The translations under genes and the position numbers were made by a program. Under the pieces are notes generated by a model. The model did not search any database. It had not been told where the DNA came from and was given only the letters and a program-made list of their open reading frames with translations. From Ethanoligenens harbinense YUAN-3 (lineage in GTDB: Bacteria > Bacillota > Clostridia > Oscillospirales > Ethanoligenentaceae), in assembly GCF_000178115.2 (NCBI RefSeq), contig NC_014828.1, positions 1,271,310-1,335,309 on the forward strand: a stretch of DNA of 64,000 nucleotides, written 5' to 3'. Below, one piece after another: positions 17,069 through 25,728 of this stretch (its first letter is position 1; every line of letters starts with the position of its first letter).

Positions 17069-17839
17069 ATGAAACCGTATGAGATCACCATCCTGCAGGA
17101 GGCGGAGCGCTGTCTGCTCTGCTATGACGCGCCGTGTACCAAAATCTGCCCGGCAAAATCCGACCCCGCCGCGTTCATCCAGGCAATTCGTCTGGATAAT
17201 CGCCGGGCCGGCGCCAGACAGGCGCTGGAAAACAATCCGCTCGGCAGTGTGTGCGCCATGCTCTGCACGGCTGACCGCTATTGTGAAAAGGTCTGCATAC
17301 GCGGCAAAATCGACCGCCCGGTCAATATCTCCATGCTGCACACCTATATCGCGCATCAGGCCTGCGTGGAGGGAGCCTTTCCAAAGCCACGGCGGGAACC
17401 GACCGGTGTGAAGATTGCGGTGCTTGGAGCCAATATCGCGGCACTTTCCGCCGCCGCCGCGCTTGCGCTGGATGGCGTGCAGGTCACGATTTTTGCCAGC
17501 GGCTTTCTGTGGAGCGCGGACATTCTCCGGCAGTTGATGGAAAAGGGCGGCGACCGCGATGTGCTGGGCGACGGCATGAATATGCTGGTGGAACTGGGTA
17601 TCCATCTGTTGTCTGTGGAAGATGCCAGAGCACAGATCAAAGCCGGCGCATTGTCTAAATTCGGCGCCGTGGTCGTCGCCTCCAAAGAGGCGGCGCAGGA
17701 GTTTGGGGTGGCGCCGGATGCGCCCGGTGTGTTTCCGAGCGGTGATCTGGCGGACGGTCCGGACGACGCAGCGTTCAGCGTGCGGAAAGGGCGGATTGCC
17801 GCAGAACGAGCGCGGGCCTTTGCGGAGGGAAAAACATGA
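17069..17839 (+). CDS. shortened PreT-like Fe-S/flavin subunit of dihydropyrimidine dehydrogenase
   Basis: 256 residues against about 410 in E. coli PreT. Residues 1-105 form the DPD-type N-terminal Fe-S domain with all eight cysteines (C15, C18, C23, C27, C62, C66, C72, C76). A Rossmann segment follows, but the FAD motif is GANIAA at 120-125 instead of GxGxxG. The downstream dinucleotide pattern is absent, and the chain passes almost directly to the C-terminal piece [11 protein letters not shown]. The NAD(P)H-binding domain is therefore missing in-frame and FAD binding is doubtful. The stop overlaps the preA start (ATGA), so it is still translated as part of the operon. It may be an electron-transfer partner using ferredoxin; that is inference. 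Confidence 0.85.
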   Translation: MKPYEITILQEAERCLLCYDAPCTKICPAKSDPAAFIQAIRLDNRRAGARQALENNPLGSVCAMLCTADRYCEKVCIRGKIDRPVNISMLHTYIAHQACVEGAFPKPRREPTGVKIAVLGANIAALSAAAALALDGVQVTIFASGFLWSADILRQLMEKGGDRDVLGDGMNMLVELGIHLLSVEDARAQIKAGALSKFGAVVVASKEAAQEFGVAPDAPGVFPSGDLADGPDDAAFSVRKGRIAAERARAFAEGKT

Positions 17840-19041
17840 GACACGATTTATCCATTACCTTTTGCGGCGTGCCGTGTGAAAACCCGTTTTTCCTTTCGTC
17901 TTCCTGCGTGGCGGGCAACTATGAAATGTGCGCCCGTGCGCTGGAAGCGGGCTGGGGCGGCATCGTGTTCAAGACCATCGGCTTCTATCAGGCCAATGAA
18001 GTCTCCCCGCGCTTTGACACTTTGTCGCATGGGGGCGTTGCATTCGGCGGGTTTCGCAATCTGGAGCAGATTTCCGACCACCCGCTGGAAGAAAACATGG
18101 ATGTCCTGCGGCGGCTGAAACAGGCGTATCCTCAAAAAGTGCTGGTGGCCTCCATCATGGGTGAAACGGAGGAGGAGTGGACCAAGCTGGCGCGGCTGGC
18201 CGAGCAGGTCGGCGTGGACATGCTGGAGTGCAATTTTTCCTGCCCGCAGATGACCAAAAGCACCATGGGCAGCGACGTGGGCCAGAGTAAAGAATTGGTG
18301 GAAACCTATTGCCGCGCGGTGCGCAAGGGAACCAAACTGCCGGTGCTGGCAAAGATGACGCCCAACATCGGCAACATGGAGCCGGTGGCCATCGCCGCCA
18401 TGCGCGGCGGCGCCGACGGCATTGCCGCCATCAACACCATCAAGAGCATCACCCGGCTGGATGTAGAGCATTTCAGCGCTTATCCCGATGTTGACGGACA
18501 GTCGTCCGTTTCGGGATATTCCGGCGAAGCGGTTCGGCCGATTGCGCTGCGCTTCATCCACGATCTTGCCAAACACCCGCAGTTGCAGAACGTGCCGATC
18601 AGCGGCATCGGCGGCATCGAGACCTGGCGCGACGCGTTGGAATTTTTTCTGCTGGGCGCGCGCAATGTGCAGGTCACCACGGCGGTGATGGAATATGGCT
18701 ATCGCATCGTCGATGACATGCGGGACGGTTTGGCGGCCTATATGGAGAACAAGGGCATTCGTCATCTGGATGAACTGGTGGGACGCGCATTGCCGCATCT
18801 TGTACCAAGTAGCGCGCTCCGGCGTGACTACCGCGTGCTGCCCGTGATTGACCGGGACGCTTGCGTGGGCTGCGGAAGGTGCTTTATTTCCTGCCGGGAT
18901 GGCGCGCATCAGGCAATTTCCTGGGAAAAAACCACACGCAGGCCGGATGTTCTGACGGAAAAATGCGTGGGCTGTCATCTGTGTACGCTGGTTTGCCCCA
19001 CACAGGCCATCCACCCGGGAGAACGGGTCGCAAAAGCCTGA
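17836..19041 (+). CDS. preA: dihydropyrimidine dehydrogenase catalytic subunit PreA
   Basis: 401 residues. An FMN-binding TIM barrel of the dihydroorotate dehydrogenase type (about 1-310) carries the active-site cysteine in CNFSCPQ and the phosphate-binding [13 protein letters not shown]. Two [4Fe-4S] ferredoxin motifs follow, [11 protein letters not shown] and [11 protein letters not shown]. It reduces uracil and thymine to the 5,6-dihydro forms. It overlaps the shortened PreT gene by four bases. With a partner lacking an NAD(P)H domain, its C-terminal clusters may receive electrons from ferredoxin. Confidence 0.95.
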   Translation: MRHDLSITFCGVPCENPFFLSSSCVAGNYEMCARALEAGWGGIVFKTIGFYQANEVSPRFDTLSHGGVAFGGFRNLEQISDHPLEENMDVLRRLKQAYPQKVLVASIMGETEEEWTKLARLAEQVGVDMLECNFSCPQMTKSTMGSDVGQSKELVETYCRAVRKGTKLPVLAKMTPNIGNMEPVAIAAMRGGADGIAAINTIKSITRLDVEHFSAYPDVDGQSSVSGYSGEAVRPIALRFIHDLAKHPQLQNVPISGIGGIETWRDALEFFLLGARNVQVTTAVMEYGYRIVDDMRDGLAAYMENKGIRHLDELVGRALPHLVPSSALRRDYRVLPVIDRDACVGCGRCFISCRDGAHQAISWEKTTRRPDVLTEKCVGCHLCTLVCPTQAIHPGERVAKA

Positions 19042-19114
19042 TTTGCCGGTTTTGGTCCGGCAGGCGGCTCCGGCCGTCTGTTGTGGCGATATAGAATAGA
19101 GGAGTATGGAAATT

Positions 19115-20458
19115 ATGGCGACAACAGCACAGAGCAAAGCGGAAATCATCAAACAGAAATCGGTCAAATACAACCTGCAGTCCTGGTCGAAGCAAGGGGG
19201 GCTCAACCCCATTGCGGTGGAAAAGGCGGAAGGCATCTACTATTGGGATTATGACGGCAACCGGTATTCGGATATGTCTGCCCAACTGGTCAACCTGAAT
19301 CTTGGGCACGGCAATAAGGAAATTGTCGAGGCTATCAAAGAGCAGGCGGATCAGTATTGTTACATGGGTCCGAGTTTTGCGGTGGAGAGCCGCGCAGATC
19401 TGGCGGAGATGGTCATAGGCCTGATGCCCGACAATTTCGGTAAGGTCTTCTTCACCAATGCCGGCGCGGATGCCAACGAAAACGCCATCAAAATGGCGCG
19501 GATGTTTACCGGGCGCAAAAAGGTGTTCAGCCGCTACCGAAGCTACCACGGCTCCACGTTCGGCGCCGGTAACCTGACAGGTGAGCCCCGGCGCTATCCG
19601 CTGGAACCCGGTATTCCCGGTTTTGTCAAATTCTTCGACCCGTATTTGTACCGCGAACAGATCCAGTTTGAGAGCGAGCAGGCAGCCGCGGCATACTATG
19701 TAGCCAAACTGCGCGAGCAGATTTGCTACGAAGGACCGGACAGCATCGCCGCTATCGTGCTGGAAACCATCACCGGCTCCAACGGCGTTATCATTCCGCC
19801 GGACGGCTATCTGCAGGGCGTGCGGAAGATCTGTGATGAATTCGGTATTATGATGATCTGCGACGAGGTCATGGCCGGCTTCGGCCGCACCGGCAAGATG
19901 TTTGCCTTTGAACATTGGGACATCAAACCTGATATCGTCACCTTCGCCAAAGGTGTCACCTGCGGCTATGTCCAATTGGGCGGTGTGGCCGTCAGCAAAG
20001 AGATCGCCGCCTATTTCGACGATCACTTCCTTTCCTGCGGCCTGACCTACAGCGGCCACCCGCTGGCCTGCGCCGCCGGCGTGGCCTGCGTGCGCTATTA
20101 CGGAGAGCACAACATCCTCGAAAACGTCAACAAAGTCGGCAAAGTGCTGGGCGAGGAACTGGAAGCCATGAAAGCCAAACACGCCTGCGTGGGCGATGTG
20201 CGTTACATTGGGCTGTTCGCCGCGATAGAGCTGGTCAAAGACAAAGCGAGCAGGGAACCGCTCGTTTCTTATGGCGGCGATCCCAAAGGCGTGATGGGCA
20301 AGATCGTGGGCATGCTCAAAGAAAAGCGGTTTATGACCTACTCGCATGAAAACATGGTGCTGGTCTGTCCGCCGCTTATTATCACAGAGGAGCAGATCAG
20401 AGAAGAACTGGCCAAGATGGACGAGGTGCTTGGCACCGTTGACAAGGAAATGCTGTAA
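19115..20458 (+). CDS. class III aminotransferase, probable beta-alanine:2-oxoacid aminotransferase
   Basis: 447 residues, PLP enzyme of the class III (omega-aminotransferase) family. Seen are SFAVESRADLAE, the FFTNAGADANENAIKMAR phosphate region, CDEVMAGFGRTGK and the PLP lysine in FAKGVTCGY. In this operon it should convert beta-alanine or 3-aminoisobutyrate to (methyl)malonate semialdehyde. The ATG at 19115 is taken because GGAG lies ten bases upstream; the ATG at 19106 is too close to it. Confidence 0.92.
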   Translation: MATTAQSKAEIIKQKSVKYNLQSWSKQGGLNPIAVEKAEGIYYWDYDGNRYSDMSAQLVNLNLGHGNKEIVEAIKEQADQYCYMGPSFAVESRADLAEMVIGLMPDNFGKVFFTNAGADANENAIKMARMFTGRKKVFSRYRSYHGSTFGAGNLTGEPRRYPLEPGIPGFVKFFDPYLYREQIQFESEQAAAAYYVAKLREQICYEGPDSIAAIVLETITGSNGVIIPPDGYLQGVRKICDEFGIMMICDEVMAGFGRTGKMFAFEHWDIKPDIVTFAKGVTCGYVQLGGVAVSKEIAAYFDDHFLSCGLTYSGHPLACAAGVACVRYYGEHNILENVNKVGKVLGEELEAMKAKHACVGDVRYIGLFAAIELVKDKASREPLVSYGGDPKGVMGKIVGMLKEKRFMTYSHENMVLVCPPLIITEEQIREELAKMDEVLGTVDKEML

Positions 20459-20482
20459 ACCATACTTTATGGAAAGAGGGTT

Positions 20483-21709
20483 ATGTCAATGGAATATTGT
20501 AGCAAAGAGCGTCTGCAGGATAAAATTACCACGTTCAGCAAGTTTGGCGCCACTGCGGGCGGTGGGATTACCCGCCTGTCCCTGAGTGCAGCGGCGCTGC
20601 AAGCCCGCGCGGAGTTTTGCAGCCGGTGCAAAAAGCTGGGTATGGACGTCAAGACCGACGACATGGGCAACATCTATGCCACACTGTCGGGAACCGAAGA
20701 CCTGCCGGCCATCTCCATGGGTTCCCATCTGGATTCGGTTGTCAAAGGCGGCAACTACGACGGCGTGCTGGGCGTTCTGACCGCCTTGGAAGCCGCCGAG
20801 ACTATTGCCACCAACAAGCTCAAGACCCGCCACCCCATCACCGTGATCGTCTGGACAAACGAGGAAGGTGCGCGTTTTGACCCGGCCATGATGTCTTCCG
20901 GTGTCATCACCGGCAAATTCGATCGTGATGCCATGCTGGCCGTCAAGGACAAAGAGGGCGTCACGTTCGGTGAGGCGCTTGAAGCAAGCGGTTATCTGGG
21001 TGACGTGAAAAACCGTCTGAGTCCGGAAAAACAGATGGCCTATTTGGAACTGCACATTGAGCAGGGCCCGGTGATGGAAGCCGAGCACCTGAAAATCGGC
21101 GTGCTGGAAGGTGTCGTGGGGATGGTCAACTATGAAATCCACACCACCGGCCAGGCTGACCATGCAGGCACTACGCCGATGAAAATGCGCCGGGACGCGC
21201 TGCATGCGGCAGCGGAACTGATCTGCATGCTGTATGACAGACTGTCCAAGATTGACGATGAACTGGTCTTTACCATGGGACGTATCGTGGCACAGCCGAA
21301 TGTGCATACCGTCATTCCCGACGATGTGCGTTTTACGCTTGATGCGCGGCATAAAGACCCTGCGATCGTGCAGCAGGTGGTAGAGGTCATCAAAGGCCTG
21401 CCTAAAGAACTGGAAAAATGTGCGGTTTCCTATAAGGAACTTTGGTCGCGCAAAACGGTTCACTTCCATAAACCGTTCGTGGACCTGGTGGAAAAGAACA
21501 TGCAAGAGTTGGGCTATCCGGGCAAACGGATGTACAGCGGCCCCGGCCATGACGCGCAGTATGTGGCGGACGTGCTGCCCACCACGATGATCTTTGTGCC
21601 GAGCATCGACGGCCACAGCCACTGCGAAGAAGAGTATACCCCGATCGACGATTGCGTGAAAGGCACCAATGTGCTGTTAAACACGGTTTTGGATATCGAT
21701 AAGATCTAA
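20483..21709 (+). CDS. M20-family amidohydrolase, probable beta-ureidopropionase
   Basis: 408 residues, N-carbamoyl amino acid / allantoate amidohydrolase family. The binuclear metal residues are seen in GSHLDSV (His), GGNYDGVLGV (Asp), WTNEEGARF (Glu-Glu), LELHIEQGP (His) and the C-terminal SGPGHDAQY and DGHSHCEEE. The dimerisation insert with GQADHAGTTPM is complete. It hydrolyses N-carbamoyl-beta-alanine to beta-alanine, CO2 and ammonia. Last gene of the operon, followed by a terminator. Confidence 0.92.
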   Translation: MSMEYCSKERLQDKITTFSKFGATAGGGITRLSLSAAALQARAEFCSRCKKLGMDVKTDDMGNIYATLSGTEDLPAISMGSHLDSVVKGGNYDGVLGVLTALEAAETIATNKLKTRHPITVIVWTNEEGARFDPAMMSSGVITGKFDRDAMLAVKDKEGVTFGEALEASGYLGDVKNRLSPEKQMAYLELHIEQGPVMEAEHLKIGVLEGVVGMVNYEIHTTGQADHAGTTPMKMRRDALHAAAELICMLYDRLSKIDDELVFTMGRIVAQPNVHTVIPDDVRFTLDARHKDPAIVQQVVEVIKGLPKELEKCAVSYKELWSRKTVHFHKPFVDLVEKNMQELGYPGKRMYSGPGHDAQYVADVLPTTMIFVPSIDGHSHCEEEYTPIDDCVKGTNVLLNTVLDIDKI

Positions 21710-21755
21710 GCAGGCACACAGCAAAAAACAGGATGCTCTAAAACAGATGCAAATG

Positions 21756-21793
21756 AACGCCCGCGGTTTTCATTACGGAACCGCGGGCGTTTT
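21756..21793 (+). terminator. intrinsic terminator of the catabolic operon
   Basis: AACGCCCGCGGTT pairs perfectly with AACCGCGGGCGTT, followed by TTTTG, 46 bases after the last stop. Confidence 0.9.
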
Positions 21794-21806
21794 GTCTAGA
21801 CACAGT

Positions 21807-21838
21807 GAAGTCCCTGGCAGTTAACAGCCAGGGACTTC
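21807..21838 (-). terminator. hairpin downstream of the adhesin gene
   Basis: GAAGTCCCTGGC and GCCAGGGACTTC form a perfect 12-bp stem with an eight-base loop, 80 bases past the adhesin stop. There is no U tract on the minus strand, so it may be a weak terminator or an mRNA-end stabiliser. Confidence 0.5.
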
Positions 21839-21917
21839 GTTCATCCATTTTTTCGGGTTTTGTTCATCGCTCTATTGTCGCGCAGGTGTTTTCGTTATGG
21901 CAGACATTCCGCAGGTT

Positions 21918-24900
21918 TCAATCACGCTTGTCATTCGAATGGTCGCGGTGTTTTTTGCGGAGAGCGGCGGTCACCAGACCGGCCAAACCCAACATAGCGA
22001 ATACAGATGCGAGCGGCGGATACGCGGTGTTTCCGGTATATGGATTTTCGATGATCGTGGAGGATTCTCCGGCGACTGCTGTTGGAGTAGGCGTTTCCGG
22101 GGTGACGGGGACAGCCATATAGTTGTTGGTAAAGCTGGGCAGGTCGTTTATGGCTGCACCGCCGCTTGTCTGATAGCTGACGCTGCCGTCTGCGCCTATG
22201 ATGACGTTGTAGGTGGCGTTGCTGTATGTCCAGCCGGTGGGAACGGTGCCGGGCTGCACCTCGCTCATGACGAGGGTGGTGGTCCCGCTGGCAGGCAACT
22301 GGAAATTGCTGTTCATCGAGAACGTGACGGTTCCGGCTTTGTCGGTTTGCGCGGTGCCGACCGTGGTCGAGCCGTCTTTCAGTACGAAGCTGAAACCGCC
22401 GTCCGGAATCGTCGTTGGGTTACCGGTAATGATTTTGGTAGCCTGGATCGCACTGAGGACAGGGGCGGTGTAGCTGTTGGTAAAGGTGGGCAGACCGTCC
22501 AAGGGTATGCCGTCGTTTGTCTGATAGCTGATGCTACCGTCTGTGCCTACGATGACGTTATAGGTGGCACCGCTGTATGTCCAGCCGGCGGGAAGGGTGT
22601 CGGGCTGTACTTCACGCATGACGAGGGTGGTGGTCCCGCTGGCGGGCAACTGGAAATTGCTGTCCATCGAGAACGAGACGGTGCCGGCTTTGTCGGTCTG
22701 CGCGGTGCCGACCGTGGTCGAGCCATCTTTCAGTACGAAGCTGAAACCGCCGTCCGGGATCGTCGTCGGGCTGCCGGTAATGATTTTGGTGGCCTGGATA
22801 TCACCCAGATTGGGGGTGGCGAAATAGCTGTTAATGAATATGGGCAGCACCGGAAGCGCTATACTGTCGCTTGTCTGATAGCTGACGCTGCCGTCTGCGC
22901 CTACAATGACATTATAGGTGGCGTTGCTGTATGTCCAGCCGGTGGGAACGGTGCCGGGTTGTACCTCGCTCATGACGAGGGTGGTGGTCCCGCTGGCAGG
23001 CAGTTGGAAATTGCTGTCCATGGAGAATGTGACGGTACCGGATTTGTCGGTCTGCGCGGTGCCGACCGTGGTCGAGCCGTCTTTCAGTACGAAGCTGAAA
23101 CCGCCGTCCGGGATCGTCGTCGGATTGCCGGCGATGATTTTAGTAGCCTGGATCGCACTGAGGACAGGGGCAGTGTAGCTGTTGGTAAAGGTGGGCAGAC
23201 CGTCCAGAGGGATGCCGTCGCTTGTCTGATAGCTGACGCTGCCGTCTGCTCCTACGATGACATTGTAGGTGGCGCCGCTGTACGTCCAGCCGGTGGGAAT
23301 GGTGCCGGGCTGTACTTCACTCATGACGAGGGTGGTGGTCCCGCTGGCGGGCAACTGGAAATTGCTGCCCATGGAGAATGTAACGGTGCCGGCTTTGTCT
23401 GTCTGCGCGGTGCCGACTGTGTTTGCACCGTCTTTCAGCACGAAGCTGAAACCGCCGTCCGGAATCGTCGTTGGGCTGCCGGTAATGATTTTGGTAGCCT
23501 GGATATCACTCAAAGTGGGGGTGGCGAGATAGCTGTTAATGAATACGGGCAGGCCGTCCAGCGGGATGCCGTCGTTTGTCTGATAGCTGACGCTGCCGTC
23601 TGCACCCACGATGACATTATAGGTGGCACCGCTGTATGTCCAGCCGGTGGGGATGGTGCCGGGCTGCACCTCGCTCATGACGAGGGTGGTGGTCCCGTTG
23701 GCGGGCAGCTGAAAATTGCTGCTCATGGAGAACGTAACGGTGCCGGCTTTGTCTGTCTGCGCGGTGCCGACCGTGGTCGTGCCGTCTTTCAACACGAAGC
23801 TGAAACCGCCGTCCGGGATCGCCGTCGGGCTGCCGGCGATGATTTTGGTAGCATGGATCGTACTGAGGACAGGGGTGGTGTAGCTGTTGGTAAAGGTGGG
23901 CAGACCGTCCAGAGGAATGCCGGCGCTTGTCTGATAGCTGACGCTGCCGTCTGCGCCTACGATGACATTATAGGTGGCACCGCTGTATGTCCAGCCGGTG
24001 GGGATGGTGCCGGGCTGCACCTCGCTCATGGTGAGAGTTTTGGAGCCGCTTGCCGGAACCGGAATGTTTGCGAATGTGAAGTTGCCGGCTCCACTGACCT
24101 GTGCGGTGCCGACCGTAGTGGTACCGTCTTTCAGTACGAAGCTGAAACCGCCGTTCGGGATCGTCGTTGGGTTGCCGGTGACTGCTTTGGTGCCGTGGAT
24201 ATCAACGGTGGCAGGAGGAGGGGTGATGTAACTGTTGGTGAACGTGGGCTGCCGACCGTCGCTGGTATTATATACGACGCTGCCGTTGGACTGGATGGTG
24301 ACCGTGTAGGAGGCGGTGCTGTATGTCCAGCCGGTGGGAACGGGGGTGGGCGTCTGTTCGCTCATGGTGAGGGTTTTGGAGCCGCTTGCCGGAACCGGGA
24401 TATTTGTGAATGTGAAGTCGCCGGCCCCTGTGACTTGTGCAGTGCCGACCGTCGTGGTGCCGTCTTTCAGTACAAAACTGAAAGTCGGGGTGGTCGTCGG
24501 GGTGCCGGTGACTGCTTTGGTGCCGTGGATATCAACGGTGGCAGGTGGGGGGGTGGTGTAATTGTTGGTAAAAGTGAAAATGGTAGGAGTTGTGGTGGAA
24601 GGCGGGCATTGTAGCAAAGATGAGTCGTTCTCTACATAGGTAAGGTTGAGATTTTGATCAATGGTTACTGTATAGGAGATGGCGCTGTATGTCCAGCCGG
24701 TAGGAACGGGGCTGGGCTGCACCTCGTTCATGGTGAAGGTGATCGGCATATGGAAATTGGAGTTCAGATTAAACGAAAATGGGGTGTCGGCCTTGTCGGC
24801 GTGTGCGGTGCCGACCGTAGTGGAACCCTCTTTCAGCACAAAATCGAAACCACTATCCGGAAACGTGGAGGTGCCGGTAATTTCTTTTTTAACCTTGAAA

Positions 24901-25346
24901 GAGGGAAACACATTATTTCCCACAACATAATGGCTGATTTTGGTTGCATGGAGATAGAGATGACCGTCTGTACCGTATTGCACGTAATATTGGCCGAAAT
25001 TGCTGTCGGCCCAAGCCGGTGCGGGGCAGGTAATGGTTTGCCCGGGGGCGGGCACCCCGCTGAAATAGACCGCGTTTGTTGTGGACTGTGAACCGGGAAC
25101 GTTTTGCAGGCTTTGCGTGATGAGGCTCTGGATGTCTTGGGATACGGGATACCTTGTCCAAACGACAAGGAAGGTAGCCTGTTTGACGGCTGCCACATCA
25201 TAGCCGTCAATGTTTAATGGACTGGTTTGGTCAATTGAGGAATAAGTTCCTGGCGCAGTCGCGGGTGTAACCGCGTTTGCAGTCGTAGGAAGAAAGGAGG
25301 AAAAGCCAAGCAGCAATGACACGAGCACGCTTAAAAACTTCCTCAT
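21918..25346 (-). CDS. wall-anchored adhesin with eight Spy0128/FctA-type isopeptide repeats
   Basis: 1142 residues. A signal peptide (about 1-25) is followed by an N-terminal domain of about 150 residues, then eight repeats of about 110-120 residues, a short linker and a sorting region: NPYTG, a hydrophobic segment and a basic tail. Each repeat has a lysine in ATKIITG or HGTKAVTG, a glutamate in MSEVQP and an asparagine in FTNSY, the positions that form an intramolecular Lys-Asn bond in streptococcal pilin domains. NPYTG is not LPxTG and resembles NPxTG-type sortase signals. AAAGGAGG lies just upstream of the start. The repeats are nearly identical in sequence. Probably a rigid stalk adhesin or pilus-like protein; no sortase gene lies in the window. 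Confidence 0.87.
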   Translation of the reverse strand: MRKFLSVLVSLLLGFSSFLPTTANAVTPATAPGTYSSIDQTSPLNIDGYDVAAVKQATFLVVWTRYPVSQDIQSLITQSLQNVPGSQSTTNAVYFSGVPAPGQTITCPAPAWADSNFGQYYVQYGTDGHLYLHATKISHYVVGNNVFPSFKVKKEITGTSTFPDSGFDFVLKEGSTTVGTAHADKADTPFSFNLNSNFHMPITFTMNEVQPSPVPTGWTYSAISYTVTIDQNLNLTYVENDSSLLQCPPSTTTPTIFTFTNNYTTPPPATVDIHGTKAVTGTPTTTPTFSFVLKDGTTTVGTAQVTGAGDFTFTNIPVPASGSKTLTMSEQTPTPVPTGWTYSTASYTVTIQSNGSVVYNTSDGRQPTFTNSYITPPPATVDIHGTKAVTGNPTTIPNGGFSFVLKDGTTTVGTAQVSGAGNFTFANIPVPASGSKTLTMSEVQPGTIPTGWTYSGATYNVIVGADGSVSYQTSAGIPLDGLPTFTNSYTTPVLSTIHATKIIAGSPTAIPDGGFSFVLKDGTTTVGTAQTDKAGTVTFSMSSNFQLPANGTTTLVMSEVQPGTIPTGWTYSGATYNVIVGADGSVSYQTNDGIPLDGLPVFINSYLATPTLSDIQATKIITGSPTTIPDGGFSFVLKDGANTVGTAQTDKAGTVTFSMGSNFQLPASGTTTLVMSEVQPGTIPTGWTYSGATYNVIVGADGSVSYQTSDGIPLDGLPTFTNSYTAPVLSAIQATKIIAGNPTTIPDGGFSFVLKDGSTTVGTAQTDKSGTVTFSMDSNFQLPASGTTTLVMSEVQPGTVPTGWTYSNATYNVIVGADGSVSYQTSDSIALPVLPIFINSYFATPNLGDIQATKIITGSPTTIPDGGFSFVLKDGSTTVGTAQTDKAGTVSFSMDSNFQLPASGTTTLVMREVQPDTLPAGWTYSGATYNVIVGTDGSISYQTNDGIPLDGLPTFTNSYTAPVLSAIQATKIITGNPTTIPDGGFSFVLKDGSTTVGTAQTDKAGTVTFSMNSNFQLPASGTTTLVMSEVQPGTVPTGWTYSNATYNVIIGADGSVSYQTSGGAAINDLPSFTNNYMAVPVTPETPTPTAVAGESSTIIENPYTGNTAYPPLASVFAMLGLAGLVTAALRKKHRDHSNDKRD
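21990..24240 (-). repeat. tandem repeat array inside the adhesin gene (about 350 bp units)
   Basis: Units of about 117 codons repeat with very high nucleotide identity. The unit ends alternate between FTNSYTAPV and FINSY(L/F)ATP types, so the last copies also form a higher-order period of about 700 bp. This points to recent two-domain duplication, and copy number may vary between strains. Confidence 0.8.
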
Positions 25347-25457
25347 GGTATAGCCCTCCTTTAACGTAGTTTTTGGGTCGCAATTCCATTTTTGAGATAG
25401 AGTCGTTCGTATATACATATATACATATGGAAAGAGAAGGATATTCTCCACATCTAC

Positions 25458-25488
25458 ATTTTACCGCTCGCCGGTCACGTTCCGGTCA
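25458..25488 (-). promoter_or_regulatory. adhesin promoter with SARP-like direct repeats
   Basis: On the minus strand two identical heptamers TGACCGG (25482-25488 and 25471-25477) are separated by four bases, an 11-bp period. They end seven bases before a -10 like TAAAAT (25458-25463). There is no consensus -35; the heptamers occupy its place. This is the arrangement used by SARP activators, and a BTAD regulator is encoded directly upstream. The remaining bases of the 382-base intergenic region show nothing else except the terminator at 25629. Confidence 0.65.
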
Positions 25489-25628
25489 TAACTGATGGGG
25501 AAATCATCCAATTGTAAAGAATTTATGTACTTTTTTTAAATTTTTATACCATATGCTCATCCTTGCTCTTACAGTGCCTGTGAACATGAAAGGGTATTTC
25601 CAGGAAATAAAAAATTACAGAATTTACC

Positions 25629-25682
25629 AAAACAGAAAGACCTGAAAACCAACGTCTGTCGATTTTCAGGTCTTCCTGTTTT
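25629..25682 (-). terminator. terminator after the SARP-like regulator gene
   Basis: AAAACAG-AAGACCTGAAAA pairs with TTTTCAGGTCTT-CTGTTTT with one bulged base per arm and an 11-base loop. It lies 46 bases beyond the regulator stop and has an A/T-rich tail on the minus strand. Confidence 0.8.
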
Positions 25683-25728
25683 GCAACTGTTTGCAGAGTG
25701 CGGGTGAACGGCCATGTTCTGCAAGCGG

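Noticed and set aside
21897-24614. A 905-codon open frame on the plus strand opposite the adhesin.
   Set aside because: It is the complement of the repeat array, open because each unit lacks stops in that frame. It has repetitive composition and no independent signal, while the minus-strand protein has a signal peptide, domains, sorting signal and strong ribosome binding site.
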